Counted from the first letter of the stretch, positions 14,704 to 22,338 are shown. The stretch is 26,559 nucleotides of DNA from Oligoflexia bacterium (GCA_903858195.1 CAIOHW010000096.1:1-26559), one strand, 5' to 3'. Notes: generated from the sequence alone by a model not told the origin. Made by a program: numbers and translations.

Positions 14704-15252
14704 CTAGACGGTCAGGATTTCCTTTTCCTTGGTGGCAATCACCTTGTCGACTTCGGCCACCTTCTCGTCAGTCTTCTTCTGGATCTGGTCCATGACCTTT
14801 TTGGACTCATCTTCGGGAAGGCTTTTGTCCTTCTTGACTGCCTCGTTGGCATCGCGGCGCTGGTTGCGGATCGCGACCTTGGTGTCCTCGCCCATCTTCT
14901 TGATACCCTTGACGAGATCCTTGCGGCGCTCCTCGGTCATAGGGGGAAGGGAGATGCGGATTACCTTGCCGTCATTCTGCGGGGTGAGACCAATATTGGC
15001 AGCCAAGATCGACTTCTCGATCGCAGCGATCGTGCCCTGCTCCCACGGAGTGACCTGGATCGTACGGGCATCGGGAGTGGTTACGTTCGCCACCTGATTG
15101 ATGGGAACGCTCGAACCATAATAATCAACATGGCAGGGCTCAAGCAGAGCCGTCGACGCGCGACCGGTGCGGAGCTTGGCAAGATCTCCCTTGAGCGAGA
15201 GGATCGCCTTGTCCATTGCTGCATTCATGGGATCGAGAATGGCCTTCGACAT
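14704..15252 (-). CDS. frr: Ribosome recycling factor
   Basis: A 182-residue protein that, with EF-G, splits post-termination ribosomes. Family patterns include KGDLAKLRTGRAS (about 21-33), the central PINQVANVTTPDARTIQVTPWE and the basic LPPMTEERRKDLVKGIKKMGEDTKVAIRN helix, with a long C-terminal helical arm. Length is normal. AGGAG precedes the ATG by 7 nt. It is 14 nt after pyrH. Confidence 0.97.
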   Translation of the reverse strand: MSKAILDPMNAAMDKAILSLKGDLAKLRTGRASTALLEPCHVDYYGSSVPINQVANVTTPDARTIQVTPWEQGTIAAIEKSILAANIGLTPQNDGKVIRISLPPMTEERRKDLVKGIKKMGEDTKVAIRNQRRDANEAVKKDKSLPEDESKKVMDQIQKKTDEKVAEVDKVIATKEKEILTV

Positions 15253-15266
15253 GAGTGTTCTCCTGG

Positions 15267-15992
15267 TTAGTGGACCAGCGTGCCGATGGTTTCACCCGAA
15301 ACCACCCGCTTGAGGCTGTCCTTTCCGTTCAAGTCAAAAACGATGATGGGAAGCCGGTTGTCCATGCAGAGCGAGATGGCAGTGGAGTCCATGACCTGAA
15401 GCCCACGGTTCAGGACATCAATGTAGGTCAGCGTCTCGAAACGCTTGGCCTGCGGATTCTTCTTGGGATCGGCATCATAGATGCCATCAACCTTCGTGGC
15501 CTTGAGCACCACTTCGGCCCCGGTTTCCATGGCACGAAGTGCGGCGGTCGTATCGGTCGTGAAGTAGGGGTTTCCAGTACCTGCGCCGAAAATCACCACT
15601 CGGTTCTTTTCCAGATGCCGAACGGCGCGCCTGCGGATGTAGGGCTCGGCAAGCTCACGCATTTCGATTGCCGATTGTACGCGCGTCTTCACTCCCTCGT
15701 GCTCGAGCGCGTCCTGAAGCGCAAGGCAGTTGAGCATGGTGGCAAGCATCCCCATGTAGTCGGCGGATGCGCGGTCCATTCCTTCGGTCGTGCCCTTGAT
15801 GCCGCGAAAGATGTTTCCGCCACCCACCACAATACCGATCTGGACACCGTCTGCGTGGACGGCTTTGATCTCGCAGGCGAGCGCCTTAAGGATTTTCGTG
15901 TCGATTCCGAAACCCTGATCTCCGGCCAATGCCTCTCCCGAAAGCTTCAGGAGGATGCGGCGATAAGGCTCGGTTCTGCGGGTTCGGCTCAT
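15267..15992 (-). CDS. pyrH: UMP kinase
   Basis: A 241-residue amino-acid-kinase-fold enzyme that phosphorylates UMP to UDP, the first shared step to UTP and CTP. Phosphate-binding K16LSGE and GGGN (57-60, followed by IFRG) are visible, as are FGAGTGNPYFTTDTTAALRA and ATKVDGIYDADPKKNPQAKRF, all typical of bacterial PyrH. GAGGT precedes the ATG by 7 nt. It is separated from tsf by 75 nt that contain a strong hairpin. Confidence 0.97.
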   Translation of the reverse strand: MSRTRRTEPYRRILLKLSGEALAGDQGFGIDTKILKALACEIKAVHADGVQIGIVVGGGNIFRGIKGTTEGMDRASADYMGMLATMLNCLALQDALEHEGVKTRVQSAIEMRELAEPYIRRRAVRHLEKNRVVIFGAGTGNPYFTTDTTAALRAMETGAEVVLKATKVDGIYDADPKKNPQAKRFETLTYIDVLNRGLQVMDSTAISLCMDNRLPIIVFDLNGKDSLKRVVSGETIGTLVH

Positions 15993-16021
15993 TGGGGGGA
16001 CCTCGTCAGTTTCGTGTGCCA

Positions 16022-16048
16022 GGCCCGCCGGGCAATCCCCGACGGGCC
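16022..16048 (-). other. Stem-loop in the tsf-pyrH gap
   Basis: GGCCCGCCGGG (16022-16032) and CCCGACGGGCC (16038-16048) form an 11-bp stem with one mismatch on the + strand (a G-U wobble in the - strand transcript) around a 5-nt loop. No U tract follows, so it is not a standard terminator. It could attenuate transcription, mark an RNase cut site or protect the abundant rpsB-tsf mRNA from 3' decay. Confidence 0.6.
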
Positions 16049-16067
16049 CGCACGCATCTACTCTGGA

Positions 16068-16982
16068 TCAGGCGTTGCCTTCTGCGGCTTCCTTGACCCC
16101 TTCACCCAGCACAAAGCGGGCAAAGCGACGGACAGCGAGGCCTCCGCCTACTGCCTTGTCGGTTTCCTTGATCAGCTGTTCGATCGTCTTGCTCGGATCC
16201 TTCACGAACGGCTGGGTCATCAGGCAAAGCTCCTCAAGGAGCTTGCGCACGCGACCTTCAACGGCCTTTTCCATGAACTCGGGCTTCATCGGCTTGCCGG
16301 AATTCTGGATCTGGGCTGCAGCAATTTCGCGTTCCTTGCTCAGGATGTCTGCCGGCACTTCGGCAGCCGTGCTCCAACGCGGAGCCGCGGCGGCGATGTG
16401 CATGGTGAGATCCTTTGCAAAAACCCGGAACGCTTCACCGTGAGCCGCAGAGGGGCTAGCCACTGCGAGATCCAGAAGAACGCCGACTTTGCCTTCGCCA
16501 TGGATATACGAAGTCACGACACCCTTGCCATCCGAAGCGGCTTCAAACCGCTCGAAGCGACGGATGCTCATGTTCTCACCCAGGGTCGCAATCGTCTCCT
16601 GCAGTGTGACCTGTACGGTCTTTCCTGCAGAAGTCGTCTGCGCCAGGAGTGCCTCAACGCCGTCGGGCTTGTTCTTGAGGATGTGGCCGATCAATTCGGC
16701 TACAAACTTCTTGAACTGTTCGGTGCGGGCGACGAAGTCCGTCTCGCAATTCACTTCGAGAAGCACTCCGATGTTGCCCTCTCCGTGAATCAGGCAGGTG
16801 ACCACACCTTCCTTCGTGGCACGGCCGGCCTTGTTTGCAGCCGATGCCATGCCCTTCTTGCGGAGAAACTCGATGGCCTTCTCGAAGTTGCCGGCGGTTT
16901 CCACCAGTGCCTTCTTGCAGTCCATCATTCCTGCGCCCGTCTTCTCGCGAAGATCCTTTACGAGGCTTGCTGAAATTTCCAT
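16068..16982 (-). CDS. tsf: Translation elongation factor Ts
   Basis: A 304-residue nucleotide-exchange factor for EF-Tu. The N-terminal UBA-like domain (VKDLREKTGAGMMDCKKAL, 9-27) and the EF-Tu-contacting TDFVAR (81-86) are present, followed by two core subdomains; the second starts with VTSYIHGEGKVGVLLDL. Length matches the family. AGGAG stands 6 nt before the ATG, and rpsB ends 24 nt upstream, the usual rpsB-tsf pairing. Confidence 0.97.
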   Translation of the reverse strand: MEISASLVKDLREKTGAGMMDCKKALVETAGNFEKAIEFLRKKGMASAANKAGRATKEGVVTCLIHGEGNIGVLLEVNCETDFVARTEQFKKFVAELIGHILKNKPDGVEALLAQTTSAGKTVQVTLQETIATLGENMSIRRFERFEAASDGKGVVTSYIHGEGKVGVLLDLAVASPSAAHGEAFRVFAKDLTMHIAAAAPRWSTAAEVPADILSKEREIAAAQIQNSGKPMKPEFMEKAVEGRVRKLLEELCLMTQPFVKDPSKTIEQLIKETDKAVGGGLAVRRFARFVLGEGVKEAAEGNA

Positions 16983-17006
16983 GTCTCGCTCCTGCTTCGG
17001 CTTGGA

Positions 17007-17852
17007 TTACTGCTGGGCTTCTTCGGCAGGTGCTTCTTCAACCTGCTCGAGGTCAGCTTCATCCGGACCACGGAGATCGATGTCACCTTCAAAGCGCGAA
17101 ACCTTCTTTTCGTTGGCTTCGTCCTCGCGGGCCTGGTCAGCGACTTCCTGTGCACGGAGCTTTTCCTGGAACACCTTGGTGCCTTCGAGGCAGCTGTCGG
17201 CGATGAGCTTTGAGAACAGGCGCACGCTGCGGATCGCATCGTCGTTGCCCGGAATCACGTGGGCCACATTCGACGGATCACAGTTGGTGTCCACAACGGC
17301 GATCGTGGGGATGCCAAGCTTCTTGGCTTCCTTGACAGCGATGTGCTCCTTCATGGTGTCGACGACGAAGAGGGCTCCGGGGAGCTTCTTCATGTCTTCG
17401 ATGCCGCCGAGCGACTTCTTGAGCTTATCGAGCTCGCGATCGTAGCGGGCCTGCTCCTTCTTGGGGGTTTCGTTCCACTCAGGAGAATCCTTGAGGGCTT
17501 CAATCTTCTTCAGGCGGTCGATCGAGGCTTTGACCGTCTGGTAGTTGGTGAGCATGCCGCCCAGCCACCGGTTGGTGACGTAGTGCATGCCGGCGCGCTT
17601 GGCTTCTTCTTCGACTACATCCTTGGCCTGCTTCTTGGTGCCGACGAAAAGAATCTTCTTTCCCTCGGAGGTGATCTTCGATGCGAAGGTACAGGCGGCA
17701 CGGGTGTGCTCAACCGTCTTCTGCAGGTCGATGATGTAGATGCCGTTACGTGCGCCGAACACATAGGGCTTCATCTTGGGGTTCCAACGCTGGGTCTGGT
17801 GTCCGAAATGAACGCCAGCCTCCAGCAATTCACGCATGGTGATCTGGGGCAT
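17007..17852 (-). CDS. rpsB: 30S ribosomal protein S2
   Basis: A 281-residue protein needed to bind S1 to the small subunit. The N-terminus MRELLEAGVHFGHQTQRWNPKMKPY and GARNGIYIIDLQKT are diagnostic, as are NRWLGGMLTN and the D-x-N-CDP segment (VVDTNCDPSNVAHVIPGNDDAIRS). The acidic 45-residue tail (RGPDEADLEQVEEAPAEEAQQ end) is longer than in E. coli. I chose the ATG at 17852 (MPQITMREL) with AAGG upstream; the frame is open to 18110 but that part is untranslated leader. It heads the long - strand run. Confidence 0.97.
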   Translation of the reverse strand: MPQITMRELLEAGVHFGHQTQRWNPKMKPYVFGARNGIYIIDLQKTVEHTRAACTFASKITSEGKKILFVGTKKQAKDVVEEEAKRAGMHYVTNRWLGGMLTNYQTVKASIDRLKKIEALKDSPEWNETPKKEQARYDRELDKLKKSLGGIEDMKKLPGALFVVDTMKEHIAVKEAKKLGIPTIAVVDTNCDPSNVAHVIPGNDDAIRSVRLFSKLIADSCLEGTKVFQEKLRAQEVADQAREDEANEKKVSRFEGDIDLRGPDEADLEQVEEAPAEEAQQ

Positions 17853-17971
17853 AGTACTACCTTTCAATTCAAGCGGGAGAGTCGACGGAAGAGCCGAACT
17901 ACCGCGGTTATGGACTTTTCCGAAACCGATCGAACCACCGACCGGAGGAGCCGTCCCCTCCACCCCCAAGA

Positions 17972-17987
17972 TCCCGGCAAGCCGGGA
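17972..17987 (-). promoter_or_regulatory. Inverted repeat in the rpsB leader
   Basis: A perfect palindrome, TCCCGG-CAAG-CCGGGA on the + strand, lies 120 nt upstream of the rpsB ATG. In RNA it makes a 6-bp hairpin with a tetraloop. S2 represses its own mRNA leader in many proteobacteria, so a structured leader is expected here. I cannot match it to a named RNA family. Confidence 0.35.
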
Positions 17988-18021
17988 CACCACGAGACAG
18001 GGGGTGTGTGTGATGGGACCT

Positions 18022-18037
18022 TTCTTACCGATAAGAA
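18022..18037. promoter_or_regulatory. Inverted repeat between rpsB and the divergent TPM gene
   Basis: TTCTTA-CCGA-TAAGAA has perfect 6-bp arms and sits in the 256-bp divergent gap 17853-18108. On the - strand a TTGCAA hexamer is followed after 17 bp by TAAGAA inside this repeat, a poor but possible rpsB promoter. On the + strand a consensus TTGACA occurs at 18072-18077. The repeat could be an operator for either direction. Confidence 0.3.
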
Positions 18038-18108
18038 TGGGGTTTTGCAATCCGAGAAGCTCTCCCGCGCATTGACAGGGCCCCTGCGGAAAGGGATCCT
18101 CATGGCCC

Positions 18109-18828
18109 ATGCAAGGCGCGCTTTACCCCGTCATTTTAATCGCAGGCTGCCTTCTGGCCCTGCTGGGCGACCCTCTGACCGCGCAGGGCGCACCCCTGCC
18201 CCGGGACCCTCCCCGTAACTTGGTCTGGGAGGGGGCTCCCGCCCTCGGCACGGCAGTGAAGTGGAAGCTCGAGTCTCTCCTCCTCCAGCACCAGCACCTC
18301 ACCGGGGAGCGAATTCTGCTGGTCCTTGCGCCCAAGGCGGCGGAGCCCGGTCTGGCTGAACTGGCGCGACTCCCCGCCCCACGGGCGGCCAAGGAGATCT
18401 TTGATCACTGGAATCTCGAGACGACCGCCCGAGCCAATCAACTCCTGATCTATCTTCGTGAGGAACATAGCGGCATTCAGCCTGGCATTCATATTGGGAC
18501 CGGGATCAGCCTGGACGCGGAGCATAGGAATTCCCTCACCCAGGCCCTCGAGGAGGCGCTTCGGCGGCATTGGGCCGACTTGCCTGACGATACTGTGCCT
18601 TGGGACTCCCTTGCCCTCCTCGCCTCCCGCGAAGTCCTGCTGTCACTCCAGAGCCCGGTCCTTGAACAGCTTGAGGATGCGCGGACGCTGGATGGAGCAA
18701 TCCCCAGGCCCGACCGAAGCGCACCCATATCGTCGGGCTCGCCGTGGCGGTGGGTCCTATTCATTCTCGCAGTAAGCGGTACCCTTTTTATTGGACCTAC
18801 GAGCGGATTCTGGAGCAGGCGGTCCTGA
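18109..18828 (+). CDS. Secreted/membrane TPM-like protein, C-terminus probably lost to a frameshift
   Basis: A 239-residue product. Residues 1-27 are a signal peptide (YPVILIAGCLLALLG, then LTAQG). Residues about 38-180 have the layout of a TPM (YgcG/Psb32) domain: LESLLLQHQHLTGERILLVL, a conserved-looking IFDHWNLETTARANQLLIYL (97-116), and the turn GIHIGTGIS. One transmembrane helix follows (213-228). The frame then ends abruptly at GFWSRRS. The overlapping frame at 18744-18974 supplies a basic tail ending in PSFIGGGNG, like the glycine-rich ends of TPM proteins, so the gene probably continues there. The biochemical role of such proteins is poorly settled (photosystem repair phosphatase, respiratory assembly). 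The ATG has AAGGGA 12 nt upstream. Confidence 0.65.
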   Translation: MQGALYPVILIAGCLLALLGDPLTAQGAPLPRDPPRNLVWEGAPALGTAVKWKLESLLLQHQHLTGERILLVLAPKAAEPGLAELARLPAPRAAKEIFDHWNLETTARANQLLIYLREEHSGIQPGIHIGTGISLDAEHRNSLTQALEEALRRHWADLPDDTVPWDSLALLASREVLLSLQSPVLEQLEDARTLDGAIPRPDRSAPISSGSPWRWVLFILAVSGTLFIGPTSGFWSRRS

Positions 18829-18974
18829 TCGGCTCCAAGAGATGGGTCTTGTTTGGACCCCGGCTCAAACTGCAGCTCCTGCTGAGACAAGCTCCCGCAC
18901 CGCTTCGCCTGGCAGGCACCCGCTCTGCCCCACCGTCGGGGTCCCCATCATTTATTGGGGGTGGAAATGGCTAA
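18744..18974 (+). pseudogene. Probable out-of-frame C-terminus of the TPM-like gene
   Basis: This frame is -1 relative to the preceding gene and open across 18744-18974. After about 18787 it reads YWTYERILEQAVLIGSKRW, a basic amphipathic region, and closes with PPSGSPSFIGGGNG, resembling TPM protein tails. Joining the two frames near the five-T run at 18785-18789 gives a signal peptide, TPM domain, TM helix and basic tail of ordinary length. Its stop overlaps the next ATG by eight bases (ATGGCTAA), a normal operon junction. Either a sequencing/assembly indel, a real mutation or a -1 ribosomal shift could explain it. A separate GTG-started gene at 18744 is less likely. Confidence 0.45.
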
Positions 18975-19413
18975 AGCATTTGCCCCAACGGGTTCGCTTC
19001 TGGGCAAGGCCCTACAGAAGGCCGCAGGTCTTTGCCCCATCCCGATTGAGGTGTTGATCTCCAGGAAGAGGGGCGAACTTCCCTCCGAGCGAATCTTTCG
19101 ACGCCTCTGGCGGAATGGGATTCTGCTGCCCGGCCAGATTGTCATCTATGCCAATCCCGTCACGCGCCGCGCGGGGGTCTGGAGCGGTCCACTGGCCCAA
19201 ACGACTCTTTCAGAACAGGACTGGAATGTGTGGATCCATGAACTCGAGCAGGACCTGCATCAGACCCATCCTGATCGAGCACTCGCACTGGCGGTGATGA
19301 GCCTAAGCCTTGCGCTCAGAGAGCTTGGATCGAGAGTCCGCCCGGGCAATACCAACTCCGGTGTCACCAGCGCCAACATCACCAACGATGATAGGCCGGA
19401 TGGCCCGGCTTGA
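18967..19413 (+). CDS. Second TPM-like protein, probably cytoplasmic
   Basis: A 148-residue product without a signal peptide. The pattern IPIEVLISRKRGELPSERIF, WRNGILLPGQIVIYANPVTRRAGVW and a long helix (TLSEQDWNVWIHELEQDL, ending ALALAVMSLSLALRELG) recalls the short TPM-domain proteins often encoded directly after a YgcG-like gene. The ATG at 18967 follows GGGGTGG by 2-3 nt and overlaps the preceding frame by eight bases; GTG (18961) and TTG (18955) are possible starts. The last 35 nt overlap the end of the thioesterase gene on the other strand. Assignment is by layout only. Confidence 0.55.
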   Translation: MAKAFAPTGSLLGKALQKAAGLCPIPIEVLISRKRGELPSERIFRRLWRNGILLPGQIVIYANPVTRRAGVWSGPLAQTTLSEQDWNVWIHELEQDLHQTHPDRALALAVMSLSLALRELGSRVRPGNTNSGVTSANITNDDRPDGPA

Positions 19414-19870
19414 CGGCCACAAAGCGCCCACTGCACTTCGCGGTGACCTTTCCGCCGGCAATGAGCTGCGACTCAATTTGCACCGAGTCTCCATCCTGGC
19501 CAGCCACCCACGCCTCCACCCGAATCGTGCCCGCGGTCGGCGTGGGCCGAAGAAGTTTGACGTGAAAGTCGGCCGTCACCGTGCAAGGGGGAGTCTGCTC
19601 TCCGCGCACCCGCATCAGGTGCCAGGCGGCAGTCCAGTTTGAATGGCAGTCGAGCAGGGCTCCCGTGATTCCCCCGTTCAGCATGCCCGGAAAAGCCTCG
19701 TGCTCGACCAAGGGCTGCCACTCGGCAAAAGTCGCACTCTGCTTGCCCTCAGCCCAAGGCGCTTCCGACTCCGCTGGAATACTCCTGATTCGCAGACCTT
19801 TGGGGTTGGAGGGGCCACATCCAAAGCACGCGCTATGCGGGGCATATTTCTCCTGCAGGCAGTCGTCCAT
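19379..19870 (-). CDS. PaaI-type hotdog-fold thioesterase
   Basis: A 163-residue cytoplasmic protein. It begins with CFGCGPSNPKGLRI (15-28), a frequent opening of this subgroup, and has the hotdog helix motif NGGITGALLDCHSNW (65-79) with Asp74 as the likely catalytic acid, then strands TADFHVKLLRPTPTAGTIRVEAWV. It probably hydrolyses an acyl-CoA; the acyl group cannot be told. I chose the ATG at 19870, preceded by GGAGGG at 4-5 nt; a TTG 39 nt earlier has no ribosome-binding site. It is divergent from the sulfatase-like gene and overlaps the TPM-like gene tail-to-tail by 35 bp. Confidence 0.85.
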   Translation of the reverse strand: MDDCLQEKYAPHSACFGCGPSNPKGLRIRSIPAESEAPWAEGKQSATFAEWQPLVEHEAFPGMLNGGITGALLDCHSNWTAAWHLMRVRGEQTPPCTVTADFHVKLLRPTPTAGTIRVEAWVAGQDGDSVQIESQLIAGGKVTAKCSGRFVAVKPGHPAYHRW

Positions 19871-19960
19871 GGAACCCTCCAGCGCGAATCCTATTCGCAC
19901 GCCACACAAAGCTCAACCCGCACATTTTCGTATGGCCACGAATAGGTTATTGAGGAGCAG

Positions 19961-22192
19961 ATGTCCTTTGCGCGAAGAATCCTGCGCTCCAGTGTAGAAG
20001 CCGTCGGCACGAGTGTTGCCTTCGTCATCCTCTATTCCGTGCTTGCAGGGCTTGCGGGTACTCCCGCCCGCCTTGAGGAGGTGGCACACCGAAGCGCTGA
20101 AGGCATGGTTCCACTGGAATACCTGACCTCGGCTCTTTTCAGGGACACCAACGTCAATCTCGTCTTCTTTATCGCCTTCTGGGCGGTCATCTGGCTTGCA
20201 CTGAAGACCCACCACTGGATGAGAGGAGAGTCCTCGCGGCGCTTCCTTTTTCTCCTGATCTTTCCTTTCGCCGTGCTGGTGGCAATCGCAGGCTTCATGG
20301 GGTCTGAGTTCAAGGTCGAGCGGGGGGTTTATCCCTCCTGGTTTGATCTCAACAATGCCCAGGGGGGAACGGGCGTGGGAGTGGGCTACCTCAAGCTCGC
20401 CCTTCGTCCGGCGCTCCTCGCTGCCTGGGCCGCACTGGCCTTTGCCACGCTGCTCCTGAGCGAGTGGATGAGGCGCAGGCAATCGACCCTTCGCACCTGG
20501 ACGGCATTGATCCTGGTCATCGTCGGGGCGGCCGGCTTTTCCGATCAGCTCCGGTATGCCTGGATGATGGTGTCCTCTCGGCTCCCCTCCATCCTGAGCG
20601 CCAGAGTCACGGACTCTCCTCTTGCTGCGTTTGTTCGAAAGAAAAAGCAGGCGACTACGGACAGCTACTACGGGGTCACGGCCCTATTGACCGGCCTCGA
20701 TGCGACCGAGACCAAGCGTGCCGCCGAGGGCTTTGCGCTACTAGGCCTCGATCCTCGGGCCCCCGCAAGACTTGAGGATTGTGCGCTCCGGCCCCACCCC
20801 CTGGCCGAATCCATGGACCGTCCGCCTCTGCCAAGATCGGAATTCGGACGTTCCCTACAGAGGGCGCTGCACGAACTCTCGGCATCGCTCTTTGACGGAA
20901 CCACCACTCCAATCCACATCCACCAGATCCTTGTGGAGTCCTTTCTAGCTGCAGACTTCGCCAGCCTCGGCTCAAAGCTCCCGGCCCATGCACTTCCATT
21001 TTGGAATGGACTCATCTCCCGCTCGTCCGAAGCGGGCAGCGCCACGGTTGTCGCAAAAAACATGCGGCAGGCAGGCGTGAGGACCAGCCAAGCCCTGAGT
21101 GCGTCCTTCTGTGGCTTGGGTACGCTCTCTCACCAACTCTCCATGGGGCGGGATCTCCAGAGTATTCCCCTGCGGTGTCTTCCAGAACTCATGGGTGATG
21201 CGGGGTTCGTGTCCGAGATGCACCACGGCTATCGACCGGAGTTCGATCTCAGGACCCAGTTTTTCAAGGATCGTCAGATGGATTTCTGGCACATCCGGCG
21301 CATCCCCCTCCAAAAATCCGCACTCTCATCCTTCTGGGACGGTGACTTCGGGATTTCCGACCGAAAGCTGCTTGAGTTTAGTCTGACCCGGGCCACCCGT
21401 GAGCTTGGCAGCCGCTCCACCTACACGGGAATTCTCACTCTGAGTTCCCACCGCCCATTTGTGGTTCCCGAAGACATGCCCAAAGCCGACCTTCGTGTGG
21501 CAGATACGATCACGGACGAACTACCCCCGAAGGTCGCATCACGCCCGCTCACCCGGGAGCGACTCAGGATCCTCCGATATGTAGATGGGGCACTCAGGGA
21601 ATACTTTGACGGGATCTCGAGGCTTCCAAAAACCTCCAGGTCCATCACGATCGCCGTGCTGTATGGAGACCATTCACACTCGGACGCAGATCTTTTTGCG
21701 GGGGCGGCCGGGAGAAGCCCGTCAGAAAACCTTGCGGCGCTGAGCCGAATCCCTTTTCTCATCCACATTTTTCCAGAGTCGCTCCGTCAACATCCCAGAC
21801 GCAAGCAAGTGTTCGAGTCGGTTGAGCGTCTGAACCGACTCTTGGAAAAAGAACCGATCTCGCAGAATGACCTCCCCCGGATGATGCTGGCCCTTTTGTC
21901 CCGCTCAAGCCCCTTTAGAAGTCTCCCGACTGAAAGGCGCTGGCACACTCTCGGGGGCCAGACACTGAGTGCTCACGCACGGCCTGCCGAAGCTGCCCCG
22001 GAGGCGGTGACGTGGGGAGTCGACGGCTCATCTCGAGCCTACTTTATTGGCAAGGACGGAGCGCCGCATCTCAGCCAGTTGCAAGATCCGATGGACGGAC
22101 CTGAGTCGATCCGAACGAGCAACGTCTTCCAGCCCATTTCCCAGGCACTCACGCTCTGGCTCAAGCGATCAATCACGACTTGTAAGCCCTAA
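19961..22192 (+). CDS. Membrane-anchored LtaS/sulfatase-type enzyme
   Basis: A 743-residue alkaline-phosphatase-superfamily protein. Five hydrophobic helices (about 15-33, 66-82, 95-114, 147-166, 179-193) anchor a large periplasmic domain. Metal and catalytic positions can be matched to lipoteichoic acid synthases: E326 in ILVESF, nucleophile T375 in GVRTSQA, D466 in FGISDRK, H497 in TLSSHRPF, and D570-H571 in VLYGDH. It most likely transfers or hydrolyses phosphoglycerol- or phosphoethanolamine-like groups on an envelope glycan or lipid; true sulfatase activity is less likely because no CxPxR motif is seen. GAGGAG stands 3 nt before the ATG. The gene stands alone, divergent from the thioesterase and ending at the hairpin before tRNA-Val. 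Confidence 0.85.
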   Translation: MSFARRILRSSVEAVGTSVAFVILYSVLAGLAGTPARLEEVAHRSAEGMVPLEYLTSALFRDTNVNLVFFIAFWAVIWLALKTHHWMRGESSRRFLFLLIFPFAVLVAIAGFMGSEFKVERGVYPSWFDLNNAQGGTGVGVGYLKLALRPALLAAWAALAFATLLLSEWMRRRQSTLRTWTALILVIVGAAGFSDQLRYAWMMVSSRLPSILSARVTDSPLAAFVRKKKQATTDSYYGVTALLTGLDATETKRAAEGFALLGLDPRAPARLEDCALRPHPLAESMDRPPLPRSEFGRSLQRALHELSASLFDGTTTPIHIHQILVESFLAADFASLGSKLPAHALPFWNGLISRSSEAGSATVVAKNMRQAGVRTSQALSASFCGLGTLSHQLSMGRDLQSIPLRCLPELMGDAGFVSEMHHGYRPEFDLRTQFFKDRQMDFWHIRRIPLQKSALSSFWDGDFGISDRKLLEFSLTRATRELGSRSTYTGILTLSSHRPFVVPEDMPKADLRVADTITDELPPKVASRPLTRERLRILRYVDGALREYFDGISRLPKTSRSITIAVLYGDHSHSDADLFAGAAGRSPSENLAALSRIPFLIHIFPESLRQHPRRKQVFESVERLNRLLEKEPISQNDLPRMMLALLSRSSPFRSLPTERRWHTLGGQTLSAHARPAEAAPEAVTWGVDGSSRAYFIGKDGAPHLSQLQDPMDGPESIRTSNVFQPISQALTLWLKRSITTCKP

Positions 22193-22197
22193 ATGAA

Positions 22198-22233
22198 ACA
22201 AGCTTCCGGCCACTGAGTGGTCCGGAAGCTTGT
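22198..22233 (-). terminator. Long hairpin between the rpoC/tRNA-Val unit and the sulfatase-like gene
   Basis: ACAAGCTTCCGG (22198-22209) pairs perfectly with CCGGAAGCTTGT (22222-22233); CCAC/GTGG (22210-22213, 22217-22220) extends the stem around a TGA loop, leaving one bulged base. On the - strand it is followed by the T-rich TTCATTT, so it probably ends the rpoBC-tRNA transcript. It begins 6 nt after the stop of the convergent + strand gene and may serve both directions, although the + strand has no T tract. Confidence 0.75.
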
Positions 22234-22247
22234 CATTACCCGAAAAA

Positions 22248-22322
22248 TGGTGGGCGATGAGGGGATTGAACCCCCGACCTTGGCCGTGTAAAGACCCCGC
22301 TCTACCGCTGAGCTAATCGCCC
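22248..22322 (-). tRNA. tRNA-Val (anticodon UAC)
   Basis: 75 nt with an encoded CCA. The acceptor stem GGGCGAT/ATCGCCC is perfect; the D arm GCTC-AGCGGTA-GAGC and T arm GGGGG-TTCAATC-CCCTC (one G-T pair) are standard. The anticodon loop TTTACAC places TAC at 34-36, reading GUA and other valine codons. The anticodon stem is slightly weak: a G-A opposition at 27-43 and a T-G pair at 30-40. It lies 14 nt after the rpoC stop on the same strand, so it is probably cut out of the rpoC transcript. Confidence 0.95.
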
Positions 22323-22336
22323 GAATCCGCGAGGAT

Positions 22337-22338
<2 letters not shown>
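22323..22338 (-). other. Small hairpin linking the rpoC stop to tRNA-Val
   Basis: GAATCC and GGATTC form a perfect 6-bp stem around a 4-nt loop. It overlaps the first two bases of the rpoC TGA and abuts the first base of the tRNA. Stacked on the tRNA acceptor stem, it could guide RNase P/E processing or end the mature rpoC mRNA. Confidence 0.55.

Noticed and set aside
15255..16973. 572-codon + strand frame opposite pyrH and tsf
   Set aside because: Both genes beneath it are unmistakable; the frame runs over the gap and both genes as a GC-rich shadow without domain features.
18109..18828. Extension of rpsB to 18110 on the - strand
   Set aside because: The extra 86 residues upstream of MPQITMREL are not found in S2 proteins, and the region is the intergenic leader.
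19927..19942. Inverted repeat TTCGT-ACGAA upstream of the sulfatase-like gene
   Set aside because: Arms of only five bases, expected by chance in a region of this size.
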